Below are positions 33,572-45,189 of a DNA stretch of 64,000 nt, piece after piece. Position 1 is the stretch's first letter, and each line of letters begins with the position of its first letter. Source of the DNA: Aurifilum marmelostoma (Eukaryota; Ascomycota; Sordariomycetes; Diaporthales; Cryphonectriaceae). The notes beneath the pieces were generated by a model, which saw only the letters and a list, made by a program, of their open reading frames with translations, did not search any database and had not been told where the DNA came from. The DNA is taken from assembly GCA_027559495.1 (NCBI GenBank), contig JAMXSV010000023.1:930001-994000 (forward strand). Direction: 5' to 3'. The position numbers and the translations under genes were made by a program.

Positions 33572-34619
33572 GGGAAGAAGTCAGGAGCCGGCAGCCTCGG
33601 GGTCATCGTCCAAGGCCGCCGAGTAATCGTTAGTAGTGATTGTTGCGGTTGCCGCGCCGGTTAGTGCACCGCCGGTTAGTGCATGGCGCGCACCGAGCAT
33701 TTCAAGGGAGATGACCACCCATGTGGTTGACTTTTGAATACCTAGATGGAATCTCGTTCCCAATACTGTGCATATGGGTCATGGCTGTCTTGCCCAGGTG
33801 TCTTGTGATTATCAGGTTGGTAAGCAGCTGGTAATATCGATACACCTCATAAGTCCACTTAAGTTGGTGGCGATGTTGCAACGATCTCTAGCATGGGTGT
33901 GAAGTGCCTGAGAGGATGCGGTGCAGATGTTGTTAGCATCTGACTTGGCCATTCTCACCCCCTGTCTGGTATGATTGTCAGTGCTGTGTGAGAGGCAATG
34001 CTGCGCCCAGATTTTCATACCGGATAATTATGCAAAGGCGCTCGCTCCAAAACCAACCTTGTCATTTACATGAGCTGCAGAATTTCAGATGCAAAATATG
34101 ACAAGATACCAGGGCTGAGATCTTCACGCAAAACATGATACCCATCTCAGTTGCATGTGTTTAGAAGCCTGCGGCTCTTCCCGCTCCAAGCTCCCTTTAA
34201 TCTCCCACCGCGCGTCCTCCGACGATGCCCTCAATCCCGCCAATGGCGACAAATCCTCGGCTCCTGCGCGGCTCAGTATGACCAAAACAGGATGGCAGGG
34301 ATTGGTCTGGCTCGGCTGGCTTGCCGAGGGAAGCCCACATCGTCACTCTCGATGAAACATGGCCTCACTCGATCCCCTTTTTTTCTCTTCTGTCCAAGAT
34401 AAGTCGGGTTGTTTCGTTTGTTTCTTGTCAATAATCTGTTCTGTTTCTTTACCCCATTCTCCCATTCATTCACTTCACAGCGCAGCAGTGTCTGTCGACG
34501 TTCTTTGCTCTCCGTTCTCTGCACCGTTTCTTGACGAGCCGGCCGGTCCCTCACTCCTTTCCGATCTCATTCATTCGAATTTCATTCATTCCATTCTTTT
34601 GTAAATACCAACAGACAAT
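33572..34619. other. Intergenic region
   Basis: Promoter and leader of the GDSL esterase gene at the right end, with a pyrimidine-rich stretch from about 34370 to 34605. No other gene is seen. Confidence 0.5.
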
Positions 34620-36051
34620 ATGTTTGCTCCAAAGCAGCTCCTGGCCCTGACGGCAGTCCTCGCCTCGGTCAACGCCGCCTGTGTCCGGAAGAGTCAAAGC
34701 TCGAGCATTGAGATCCCGGCGTCTTCGTCCGCTGCCGTCGCCTCTTCTACTCTTGCAGTTCTCACCAGCTCCTCGGCCGAGCCCACTTCAACAGTTCTCG
34801 CCTCGTCCGTCGCGGCAGTGGCCAGTGCTTCCGCAGCACAGGAGGTCTCCAGCTCCTCAAGCTCCGGCCAGGCCGCCACCACTTCGTCGGCATCGTCAAC
34901 GGCGACGTCGGCGACCGTTGCTGTTGCTGCGGCGGCTACAAGCTCAGCTGCCACCAGCGCTTCATCTTCATCCGCATCCAGCGGTGATACAAAGTACCTG
35001 GTTGTATTGTAGGTTTTGAATTATGGACTCAACGACCACCCTGTAAATGAGCTGACAATTTCTTTCAGCGGTGACTCTTACTCGTCGACTGGCTTCTATA
35101 TTGAGGGGGACAAGCCCTCGGCTTCGGATCCGTTCGGCAGTCCAGCTCTGCCAGGCAGTACGACCTCTGGCGGTCTCAACGTGAGTGCCTCAAAGACACC
35201 AAGCACTGCCAGTCAAAGATACTAACCAGTTCCTGCAGTGGGTGGGCTACGTGACGAGCGTCTACAACACCTCAACCATTCTGACTTACGACTGGGCCTA
35301 CTACGGCGCCGATGTATCCAACGACATCATCAACACGGGAGTCACCACAGACGTCATCGCCCAGGTCGGAGAATTCGAGAGCAACCTGGTGCCGGCCCCC
35401 TCATATGCCGAATGGACTGCCGACGATCTGCTCGTCGCAGTGTGGATTGGCATCAACGACATTGGCGAGTGCTTCTGGGAGGTGGCCGAGTACGAGACAT
35501 GCCCTATCGACGCGGTCATGACGAAGTACTTCAGTCTTATGCAGAACCTGTACGATGACGGTGTCAGGAACTTTGTCCTGAACATGGTGCCTCGTAAGTT
35601 TCACACCCTCCTGCAGATCAACTACCATGTCTCCCTCGTCCTTTATATCTTCTTCTCCTTCGTTTTCGCCGAGGCAATACAGAAGTCGGCTGACCGGACG
35701 GAATGTCCTTGCTGCCCTACAGCCTTCTACAAAGCCCCCGCCTTCGACTCACAGACGGACCTGTCAGGCCTGATTGCCAACCTCGAGTCGTACAACTCCC
35801 TGCTCGTGAGCAACATGGAGCAGTTCAAGACCAACAACTCGGACATCACCCTCGGCCAGGTCTTCAACACAACGTCGTACTTCTGGGAGGTCCTCGATGA
35901 CCCTACCTCGTACGGGCTCGACAGCGACATCACCTGTTCGAACTCTGACGGAACCACTTGTGTGTGGTATGATGACTACCACCCCGGCCAGGCGATCCAC
36001 AAGCTTGTTGCTGAAGGCTTTGTCGATGCCCTGACTGGGTCTTTCTTCTGA
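34620..36051 (+). CDS. Secreted GDSL/SGNH esterase, CE16-type, with long Ser/Ala linker
   Basis: Predicted extracellular carbohydrate acetyl esterase of 394 residues. Exons 34620-35008, 35069-35180, 35239-35593 and 35723-36051 join exactly in frame. The signal peptide is [20 protein letters not shown]. Residues about 25-125 are almost only Ser, Ala, Thr and Val, a likely O-glycosylated linker. The catalytic domain starts at [11 protein letters not shown], where the first intron splits FGDS; block III is [12 protein letters not shown] and the catalytic Asp/His pair is DDYHPG near the C-terminus. In family CE16 these enzymes remove acetyl groups from xylo-oligosaccharides, consistent with the plant-wall enzymes elsewhere in the window. 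No carbohydrate-binding module is visible ahead of the linker, which is unusual for such a long linker. Confidence 0.9.
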
Positions 36052-36735
36052 AAGACGGGGTTGCTGCTGTGGAGGATAGAGGTCATTCGTCGGCGGATCA
36101 TCGGCGGACAAGGGGCTGACTGACGTCGCTCGGCCGTTCTTGTTTTCATGCTGTAAATACATATTTGTTTCGAGAAGTATATACGCGTCTTGTAGCATTC
36201 TTGTTGCACTGGATCTGCGGGATTCTGCTGCACATCAATACTCGTAAACACTGGATTATTGGCTGCCAAGAAATCCGAGGCTACACCCGGGTCGGGCTCC
36301 AGTGAATTTGGTCATTCTTCAGCGTCCTCTCATAGAGTCTAACAGTGGCAGACCTGAACCCTGAACAAAGCAAGTGTACTAACAGTCCAGCATGTCAAGG
36401 TGGCCACCCAGCGGCGCGTTGTTTCCGGGGTCCTACGTTGATCGACAGGCTGCTGTGCATCATTGCTTTAGTGCGCAAGGGGGGTCGAGACGGCTCTGCA
36501 ATGACCTCATTCATCGACATGTAATCAACGGATCATCAACGCTTGCTGGCGTCATGCTTTCGGTCCGGGCAGATAGAAATTGTGACACAGCCCATCTCAA
36601 TCAGCTTCAACTGTTTCATCTTTCATCTCCAGCCTCGAAATCGATCCTACAAATACAATTCGACCTCTGTTTGACTGTTGCAGTCCAGTAAAGTCTGCAC
36701 ACTCTCAATTTTCGCGAACGCAGCCCACCACCACA
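36052..36735. other. Intergenic region
   Basis: Promoter of the following small gene. No other gene is seen. Confidence 0.5.
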
Positions 36736-37108
36736 ATGTCTGAGAAGTACAACGTCAAGCAGCATGGCTCCGGCGGCATGTCCGGCCAGACACCGACACC
36801 AGCCAATACCAACATCGGCCACGACCAGCCCAAGGCATTCGACGCCGATGGCGCCATTGGCAAGCAGTTCACTGGTACGTCTTATATTCTACAGCATCTC
36901 GTCTAAAATGGCAGGTTGCAACAATGTCAAGAACGAGCCCTCAAACTGAATCTAAACTGCAGAGGCCGGCGCTATTGGTGGTGCAGCACAGAAGGTGGGC
37001 GGGCCTTTCGACAAGGATGGTGCTATCGGCAAACAATTCACGACTGAGGGAAGCATTGGTGGCATGGTGCAGGATAAGATGGGCGGGCAGACGAAGAAGA
37101 GTAATTGA
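36736..37108 (+). CDS. Small hydrophilic Gly-rich repeat protein, LEA-like
   Basis: Protein of 94 residues from two exons, 36736-36874 and 36963-37108, joined in frame (donor GTACGT, acceptor TGCAG). It carries imperfect repeats: FDADGAIGKQFT, then EAGAIGGAAQKVGG, FDKDGAIGKQFT and EGSIGGMVQDKMGG. There is no hydrophobic segment or Cys. Small, Gly- and Gln-rich hydrophilic proteins like this occur widely in filamentous fungi and are often stress or stationary-phase induced; the function is not established. Coding evidence is the conserved repeat carrying across the intron. Confidence 0.75.
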
Positions 37109-37913
37109 AGATGTTTGGAATGAAACGCGGAATGCTATGGACGTGCCGCGCAGCTGCTTTGCCCGACGGGACTTGTGTACGTTAGATATGAAGAGCAATT
37201 GTCTTGATTAATTCCTTTTGCAGCACCCATGAATCCCAACTCCCGTGATCCTCCTCTACAGCTGCTGTCCAACGTAATATATATATGAGTATGAATCGAA
37301 AGAGACGATTAGCTTGATCTCTATTACCGCAATAGGAATAATTACAGAACGGATTCTCACGATGACTTCAACGCACGCCTACGTATGCGGTATTGCCTGC
37401 CACTCATCGTGTGGAGGTTATTTGTTGTTCTCAACGCAACACATCATTAGAACATGGTACTAAGAACTCGACTGTCACACAAGTACAGCCCAGTTCCAGC
37501 GTAGTCAAGGCACAGAACCACAATGAGTGTAGATATCATACCCAGGTACAGACAAGTGAACATGTCTAGACAGAATGCGAAACCAATTTTGCAACATATA
37601 CAATTGGCAAGAGCCTATCAGGGCTATATCTACATAGTCATCAAGGATGATATACCCCTTTGATAGGGACTCCACCCCCCCCCCTTTACCTACCAGAAGA
37701 AAGGGAGAACAAGAAGAAGAACAAGAAGAAGAAAATGTCAGAGACCAGGTCAGGAATAGGTACAGTAGCAGCTGACACGCACCTATAATAAGCTAAGCGA
37801 GCCACCATAGACATTTAATATATTTGAAGATGATATATATATATATGCTATTGGTATACTTTGGATACGATATATCCTAGCCCTCGCTAAGGGTTCTCTG
37901 GAAATATATGTTC
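37109..37913. other. Convergent 3' intergenic region
   Basis: AT-rich gap between two small converging genes, with a C10 run near 37675-37684 and a TA microsatellite near 37835-37847. No gene is seen. Confidence 0.5.
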
Positions 37914-38207
37914 TCACTTCTGGCCATCAAACTGAGCTCCAACACCCAGCAGGTCGTTCTTGACCCGGTCTTGCTTTTTCATGCCTTCAGAAGCAACGCT
38001 GCGATCTTGGCGAGGAGGAGGACGAGTCCGGGTGCCTGAGGATCCGCTCTGAGCAGTGATGCTCGCCCGGCTCTGACCGAAGGATGTCTGACTCGCAGCA
38101 CTAACATGCGCCTAAGTGTTAGTAGATCAGTCACACATAGAGGATATGAAGGAAGATTCCTACTCATCAAAGGTTGAAGCAGGAGCCGAAGTAGTAATGT
38201 AGGGCAT
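37914..38207 (-). CDS. Small hydrophilic protein of unknown function
   Basis: A short gene of 76 residues that no long open frame reveals. Exon 1 (38164-38207) encodes MPYITTSAPASTFD and ends at donor GTAGGA. Exon 2 (37914-38100) follows acceptor GTTAG and reads AASQTSFGQSRASITAQSG, then a TRTRPPPRQDRS segment and a KNDLLGVGAQFDGQK C-terminus. The two exons close exactly in frame. An alternative acceptor at 38112 would shift frame and is rejected. There is no signal peptide or Cys. The C-terminal LLGVGAQFDGQ looks like a conserved tail, but I do not recognise the family. Confidence 0.65.
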
Positions 38208-39323
38208 GGTCGGCGTGGAAAGAGGTGATGTTATTGAATCTCGTTCGCTTAAAGCTTGAAGGTCTAGGAAGGTATGCGTGTAGGATAGAGGTGGATGGTC
38301 GGCAGAGTTTGCAGACAGAAACGCCACAGATCTTTCAAGTGAAGCAAGGCAGATATGGAGGGAGAATCCTAAGATATGGCCCGGTCGTCGAGATATAACA
38401 AGTCATAAACGTTGAATCTAGCTGGGTCGATGAGAATGCGTCTGGCTTTCAACTTGACGTTGGGGCCTGGCCTGGAGACATATTTATATTCACAGGTTCA
38501 GATGGACAAGAGCCTGGTTTCGCCCGCCTCCCTGAGCTTGCGTTGCGATCATGCCTCATTTACTTTAAGAGTCGAGGAGGATTGCCCTCACTGAGCAGTG
38601 GCATGCACCTGATGGGCGCAAGATCAGCCTCCAGGACCGCTCGTCATTGGATAGTCTCCTTTTGTAAAATGTATGATCACTGATGGTGTATGGCAATACA
38701 TAAGCCTGAGCACGGATCATGAATCGAAAGAAACATCTAATTGGATTGTCTCGTTTTGTAAGGTACTAACGTGGTGATGCTTCCCGGGAAATGGACCTGC
38801 TTTGTATATTGAAAGATATATCATTGGACAGTCCCCATTTGTGTTGAGATTTAGACTCCACTGCACAAAAGGTCCGGAAACTCAATCACACCCTGCTTGG
38901 GGTATTTCGCGACCCTATTCCAAAGGATCCACTTCGAGGCGTGTGATAGGCTGGTCTCTTTTTGTTGTTTGGGAACTGGGTGGTCAGATCAAGTCAAGCC
39001 ACCCAAGGTCTCAGCTCGTGAGGGTTACAGCAGCCTGTGAGTGGCTGTTCTCGTTTTGTTGGCTCCATAAGATGACGATCAGGCTAAGGATAGGCAAGAA
39101 GGCAATCGCACTAGGCATGCATGAGTGTTTCGCAGTCTGCTGGGGGTCAGTCAGCGTCTCATTGTTGGTTTGCCAAAGTATCCCGTGGTCCGCCCAGGCG
39201 TGTATTAAATGCAGCTCTTCCCCAGAGCCACATTTCCTCGCCCTCCTCTGTACACAAAGCCTTATTCTTGCGCATGGATCTCCTTCAAGACAGAGATTTC
39301 TGAAGCTTGTTCCTGCAGACATC
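38208..39323. promoter_or_regulatory. Divergent promoter region holding a five-copy element
   Basis: About 1.1 kb between two divergently transcribed genes (the small 76-residue gene and the Clr5-domain gene). Five related 21-bp elements, listed separately, sit in its right half. Nothing else is recognisable as coding. Confidence 0.55.
38646..39060. repeat. Five dispersed copies of a degenerate 21-bp element
   Basis: Copies start at 38646, 38740, 38823, 38946 and 39040. The first two read ATTGGATAGTCTCCTTTTGT and ATTGGATTGTCTCGTTTTGT; the others share GG-n3-GTCTCnTTTTGT or close variants. Spacing is 94, 83, 123 and 94 bp. On the reverse strand the core is ACAAAAnGAGAC followed by TCCAAT in three copies, so a CCAAT pentamer is part of the unit. 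The sequence between copies is not repeated, so this is not a simple tandem repeat. Confidence 0.7.
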
Positions 39324-42094
39324 ATGGATCTTGTCAATCGCTACCTCGACGTTCCATATCAACAGAGGTGGGAGTTCCTGAAACCAGACCTCATCAGGAT
39401 TTACATGGAAGAAGGCGCCAAGCTCCAGCAGGTCTCCAAGCGCATGGAAGAGGAGTACAGCTTTAAGGCAGAGTGAGTGATATTAGCTAGGCGATGAGAC
39501 AGACCAAGTTTAAGTGATGATGACTAACATGATCTTAGGGTTCATCAATACCGTTATCAGTTCAAGAAATGGGACATCAAGAAACGCATTACTACTGTTG
39601 AGAAAGACGCCGTGATCAGGGTTTTGGGGAAGAGACGAGCAGAGCAAGGGACAGACCTGTCCGATATCAAGCTCGGACAAGGCGGCTTCGCAAAGACCGT
39701 TGATAAGAAACAAATGAAGCGATATCTCCACGACTCTATCCGAGGGCAGACATCTATTTCTAAACATCCTGGCTTGTAAGTCAATAATCCGCCACTAAAA
39801 CCAAATCATTGATGTCTAGAAACTCATGTAAATATTTAACTAGCTTTCTCAAATGGAACCTCCCCTACCCGGCATTGATTCAACAGCTGGGGGGCCACGT
39901 CCGTGATCATCCATCACCCTTCAGCCCCGGACCGCCGACCCCAGGCTACATCGCCGTAAGCACTCATAGCAATCCCACCCCCGATTCCCACGAAGGACCA
40001 TCGCCTACGGCTCAGCTACTTAGCAAGAAGTTGCTCATTAATAGAGCACAGCTTCTCATGAGTGGCAGAGACCGCGAATTGATGGGACAAATGACCAGGG
40101 ACGAGAGGAGGTAAGAGGCCTGGCATACTTTTTTTAAGAAAAAGAATAACAAGGATGTGAGTGCTAAATTGAGGAGAAACAGAATTACTGTGACCTGGCT
40201 TCATGACCGCTGGATGTTCTCGTTCATGACGGCAAAGTACTGGGGAAAAGGACCCAGACACTGGAGCCCCGCTCTGATCCATTTCAAGACATTCGCTGGT
40301 GTCATTATGCCCCCCTCTGAGGATCACCCGGGTGAATCGAGGGAAGTAGCAATCGCAGAGTCTCCTACCCCGATCCCGCCCGTGGTCGAGCCTCCTACGC
40401 AGTTGTGTAGGTGGTCAATACACCATGGGGACAACATCGAGTATTACGATGTTATCCCTGAACAAGACACCGACATGGAGAATGTTCATACCGATCAATT
40501 TGATGTGGAAGATGAATCCACCTGGCCAGCATGGGGAAACCGCCACGAGCGAAGTTTGGCCGATACTCTCATCGAAGCGACCAGAAATAATGCATTCACC
40601 ACTGTACAGTGCCAGGACTTGCCGCTAGCAACTGACCCTCTTATCAACACAGTCGCCACGTCTCGAGCGGACGAGGTTGAAGCCATCGCATTCGCCATCA
40701 TGTCTCGCAACGAAGAAGTCTTAGGTGATCTTTTGGGAATTAAAAGGTCCAACTCACAAGCACTTCGCGATATAGCACCTTTTCATCTCGCGGCCAAATT
40801 CTTGGACGGAGGAAAGACATGTTGTGGGGTGATGGCTCGTTTGGCGGCAGGTTTACCAGGAGACTGCTCGATCGGAGTCAACTACACAGACAGCTCCGGC
40901 CTGACTATCCTGGACACATTATTCGTCACTATATTGCGCTCGCACAGTTCGATTACCCCCAAGATGTTGGGCGGCAGCTTCGCATCCGACAACCTACATT
41001 TTGACGGAAGCGACATTGATATATGTGGAAGATGGGATGCTGATTCGCCGTGCATCCGCCATCTTCACGCAACCGGAGAAGCAACAATACCGACCGAGTG
41101 GAAGCACATGTTCTGCCATACTTCGGTCCAGGCAGTTTGCCATTGTATTACTGTCATCTTCGGTGATATCTGGCGCCCCGATATCAACAACGTCAGCGGC
41201 TTATTTCGCAGACGTTGTAAAGGATGTGGCTTACAGCTGACACTCGGGCCTATCCATGCTCTTGTTGTGGTAACTTATCATCTAGCGAACTCTGGCCTCC
41301 CTGGAGAAACTCTCTTTGGAATGCTCGCTTGTTTGGTATGTCTCATAACATACAGGGTGGACCCATCTCTGGCCTTCCAAGTTTCCATTCCTGCGATACT
41401 GGGGATTGATGAAGACATCCAGTGCCAGCATCAGCCCCTGAATGCAGCTGAACTGGCTTCAGCTGTTCCAGGAGATGTCATCAACAGCTGGACGTCCGAG
41501 GTAAAGCTCGGATGGAGAGCTATTGTACAGCTTCTGAAACAACAGGTCACACACACTCAAGGGTCAACAACCGATGTGATCGGGACAACGGAAACCATCT
41601 CACAGGCGTCGTCCGAGGATTCACAGGAGCTCAGAGATGAGGATTGGGAAAGTCATTCCCCGGAACATAGAACACAGGACATGCAAGAGACTTACGATTT
41701 CTGCTCTCATGATATTCATGATTTTGAAGATGAATATGAACAGAGACTCATCAAGTGTGGTGACAAACAGGTTGGGATAGTCTGGGCAGCCATTCAAGTA
41801 GAGCTGTTGACATACAGGCGACTCAAGGAAGATGATCCATGGCTGTCAACTTTCTTCAGCATGCAAGATGTACTAGAAGGACTACAGGACACTACAGGCC
41901 AAGGTTTGAGACGTCTGGTGAACAGTCGTGGAGAGAATATGTTCCAGAATTTCTCCTGTTGTGGTTTGTTTTTGGGAGCTTTAGATCCTGGTGCTCCAAG
42001 GAGAGAAGAGGCCTGCACATCTTACTATGCCAATCTCGATGACTGGAAGCGAACAACCTTCATCACTGGGAGAGATATTTTGCAAGAAATATAA
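39324..42094 (+). CDS. Clr5-domain protein
   Basis: Protein of about 854 residues in four exons that close in frame: 39324-39472, 39539-39775, 39844-40110 and 40183-42094. The N-terminal Clr5 domain (RWEFLKPDLIRIYMEEG, then LQQVSKRMEEEYSFKA, then VHQYRYQFKKWDIKK) is split by the first intron and matches the fungal domain named after the silencing factor Clr5. A second helical segment is KRRAEQGTDLSDIKLG. The long C-terminal half is moderately Cys/His-bearing but carries no domain I can name (CCGVMARLAAGLPGDCS, CKGCGLQLTLGPIH, LACLVCLITYRVD). Such proteins are common and variable in Pezizomycotina. Likely nuclear by family; function unknown. Confidence 0.82.
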
Positions 42095-42156
42095 GACACA
42101 ATTATCATGATTGTTAGTGCTCTAAAACAGTAAGGCCTTTAAAGGGCCTGTCTGAT

Positions 42157-42189
42157 ATGCATAGATCATAGATGAAAGCATCTATGCAT
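42157..42189. repeat. Perfect 10-bp inverted repeat (hairpin)
   Basis: ATGCATAGAT at 42157-42166 pairs with ATCTATGCAT at 42180-42189 across a 13-nt loop, about 60 nt after the Clr5-gene stop. It may fold in the 3' UTR, or be a remnant of a small element. Confidence 0.6.
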
Positions 42190-42713
42190 TTGCTATGTGA
42201 ACTTGCATGCATAGGAAAGGGCGCTACCGAAAGGGAAGAAGGGAGGAAAAGAGGCTCTCTGGCTGGTAGAGGCTATCTAGGCGAAGGCAGGCGCCTTGCC
42301 CCGCACCGGCCAGGGCAGTGACTCACTGGCCATCACACATTAGCTATCAAGACATTCTCTCCAAATATTCGGAGATAAAAAAACGCCTTCTGTCACTACC
42401 TAGGTAATCTGGGTTAAAGGGAGTAAGCTTAATAGTTGCTCCTTTTAGAATCATATCCCAAGAGAATAAGTAAACAGATACAACAAAGAAATCAAGGATA
42501 ATTTTCAGCATATTCATAGGCATAGAGATAGCTAAGCATCATGGTCGGAAATTGAGGGTTATGGACATAAGAGTGGCATAATTAGTAATAAGAGTGAATA
42601 TGATAAAGGCTCTATTGACAGGCTGTGCTCAAAAGAGTCAGGGAGAAAGGTAAGATAGTAGCTAGAACCAAGCAAGGCTATTAATATATCTACTGACAGG
42701 CGAAGGGCAAGGG

Positions 42714-42908
42714 CCTGACAATCACAGGCTGGTAAGTTAGTAGCCCTTACAAATAAAAGAAAGGAAGACTCAAATGGCTACTTCATGTTTCGAGGAGTCG
42801 AATATGAGCACAAAATCTCTGAGGGTTGGGAGGCCAATATCCCACCTTCCTATATTGCTATACAATGCCTTGAGAGGCTTTATGTCTCTTTCCTTCAGAC
42901 ATTGACAG
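42714..42908 (+). repeat. Diverged repeat, copy 1
   Basis: Shares ordered blocks with 44782-44916: CCTGACRATCACAGGCT, then ATATGAG, CTGAGGGTT, ATTGCYATAC, CAGGCTTT-like and CTTTCCTTCAGACA-like. It has about 60 nt of extra sequence after the first block, and many differences are transitions. Confidence 0.5.
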
Positions 42909-44208
42909 GAAATGAACATTTTGCTTATTATGGAACCAGTTTGGTGTTCATGACTGACATCCTGCTTGTCGAATCACCCAGATATCTTGTCACTGGCCCA
43001 ATTGTGACTATGACTTGTTGATCGAAAGGAGGTGAGACCTGGATATTGAGTCTAGCTGTGTTCCTGGGATTTGTCTGCGGATTAAATTTCCACGTTGGGA
43101 TCCGGGCTGGCTCAATTAGGACCGACACCTGCTGAGCAGCTCTAGGTTCATGAACCAAACATAACAAAGGCAGGCTCGGATATTATCAAGTCTGTTGATT
43201 GCACGGGCTTGTCATCCAGGTTTGTCCAGCGCTCTAACGCGCCATCATGCCAACAAGCACCTCGCATTTCCTTTCATGTTCTTCTTCTGTTCTTGTTGGT
43301 CAAAATGCGTCTTTCCACAATTTTCTCCTCTGTTCTCTTCCTCGCGCAGATTGTCCACACAGGCTTCGCTCACCCCTGCGCTTGACACTACCCTCAAAAC
43401 TACGGTGACACTCACTAGTTAGAGCTCAAATTCTTTGCCTTGATTTACTAGATTGGGATGCAACAAAAGAACCTGTAATGTCTCAAAGCTCGAAATTTAC
43501 GTGCAAGCGAGATCATATATCCTGTCCCTTTATGCTTGAGATGTGGACTCCTGCGGATCGCGATCTAGTCACGCAGGCTCGCACAATATATGGAAGCTTG
43601 AGCCTCCGATTTGCTGGGACAGAGGCTAGATCTATTAAGGCCACCACCAAGACTGGTTAAATTCCCAATAATTCCAATCCTTAATATGAGTGACAGTGTC
43701 TCAGTCAGTCCCCAGGTCTCACACTTTATCAAGTAGGAACATAAAGACGCACTTGCATAGCTCAAAGCTTATGTAGCAGCACGGCGATCATCATCTTCTC
43801 ACAATCCCATGCTTAGCACAGATGGAGGCGGTGATTAGTACCAAACTCAGTACTTTTACCCCTCCTCTGATGTCCTTACATTACTACGAGTGTTTTAGGC
43901 TCGAAGAAAGATAAGTTTTCTACAAAACCCTTGGTGTCCGACCTTGATAATTTGCAGAATTTTGCCTTGGTAACCGCATCTACTATGAGTTGCTAGGAAG
44001 TCATTTAGATAGCCAAGCAACGCAGCACCGCATTTCCTAGTAAATAAATATACATATAATCATCTGAATTCTTCATTGCAAGATCCTTTCCCAAAGTGAA
44101 TTTAGCTCTTATAGACTATGTTACAGGGCAGAGCTGTATTCTATTCAAGCTGCTCAAGTACAATGAGAAGGTCATTGTCATAGGGAGATTCTACTTCAAC
44201 CGGACCCC

Positions 44209-44493
44209 TTACCTCAGAAAGACCAGCAACAGCACCAGGGTCCTCCATGATCCATGCTGAACACATTCAAATCCAAGACAGGATAAAAGTTCAGCTACGC
44301 CCGATGCATCGTGTGCCTCGAAAACGTCACGACTAGCAAACAAGGTCACCTGTTCAGCTGCATAGCATAGCATCCCTCTCTCCTGTCTGCCACACAAATG
44401 TGCCCTTTGCCGAGCCTTCTCCCACTCCACTTGATCCAGCTCCTGCAGGTAAATGTGTTCCACCACGAACACGCTATACATGACAGCTCTCAT
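44209..44493 (-). CDS. Doubtful orphan open frame
   Basis: From ATG 44493 a 94-residue frame reads with coding-like composition (MRAVMYSVFVVEHIYLQEL, then VEWEKARQRAHLCG). It has no recognised domain, no splice partner and lies in degraded-looking DNA, so it may be a gene fragment. Confidence 0.25.
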   Translation of the reverse strand: MRAVMYSVFVVEHIYLQELDQVEWEKARQRAHLCGRQERGMLCYAAEQVTLFASRDVFEAHDASGVAELLSCLGFECVQHGSWRTLVLLLVFLR

Positions 44494-44781
44494 GTTACCC
44501 AGCAACAGTAACTGGCTTGTAAATTTCGGAAGCTTATGAGAATTGTGTTGGGAGAATTGAGAAATGTTGGGTAATTAAAATCTGTGAACTCACGCGAGCA
44601 CCGAAATGAGTAAGCAACATCAATGTGAGTGAGTGAAAGACGTTGATTGGGCTATAAGCACACAGGCTGACAGGTAGCATAGACAGTGCTGAGATGGAAA
44701 AGATACTAGAAGGTTAGAACCCTGAACCCTGAAAGCACTTTTGGGGAGGTTATCTACAAACTGGAGGGTTGGTGGCAGACG

Positions 44782-44916
44782 CCTGACGATCACAGGCTAG
44801 TGACTCACTAGTTCTCAACGGTGGTTCATATGAGAGCAAGTTTCTGAGGGTTAGGGTCCTTCCACATTGCCATACCTTCACAGGCTTTGTGGCTCCTTCC
44901 TTCCAGACAGTCACAG
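44782..44916 (+). repeat. Diverged repeat, copy 2
   Basis: Second copy of the sequence at 42714-42908, shorter and more GC-rich. It ends just upstream of the F-box-like gene's promoter. Confidence 0.5.
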
Positions 44917-45189
44917 ACGACGTACCTTCTTTTCTTTCCCAATCTCGTGCTGCTACCTGTCCTTGGATTTCTTCTCCCTCCTTATTCTTCAAGCCATCCA
45001 AGCCGCTTTTCACTGCGCAATGCAGAAAATTTTTGTTTGATAAGCAACCTCCCACTCTGCCTACCAAATTCCCCCCACCAGGCCCCAACGCCGTTGCTGC
45101 CTACCCAAAACCTCACCAGGTCGTGATGGTTGTGGACGACGAGACATCGTGCATGCAACGACAAGACCTGCCTCTGTCTATTATTCAGA

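Larger units (their letters stand above)
42095..45189. other. Gene-poor, repeat-bearing intergenic region
   Basis: Three kilobases without a well-supported gene, AT-rich in places. It contains a perfect 10-bp inverted repeat near 42157, two diverged copies of one sequence (42714 and 44782) and one orphan frame at 44209-44493. This looks like degraded mobile or duplicated DNA, but no transposase or reverse transcriptase motif survives that I can see. Confidence 0.5.
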
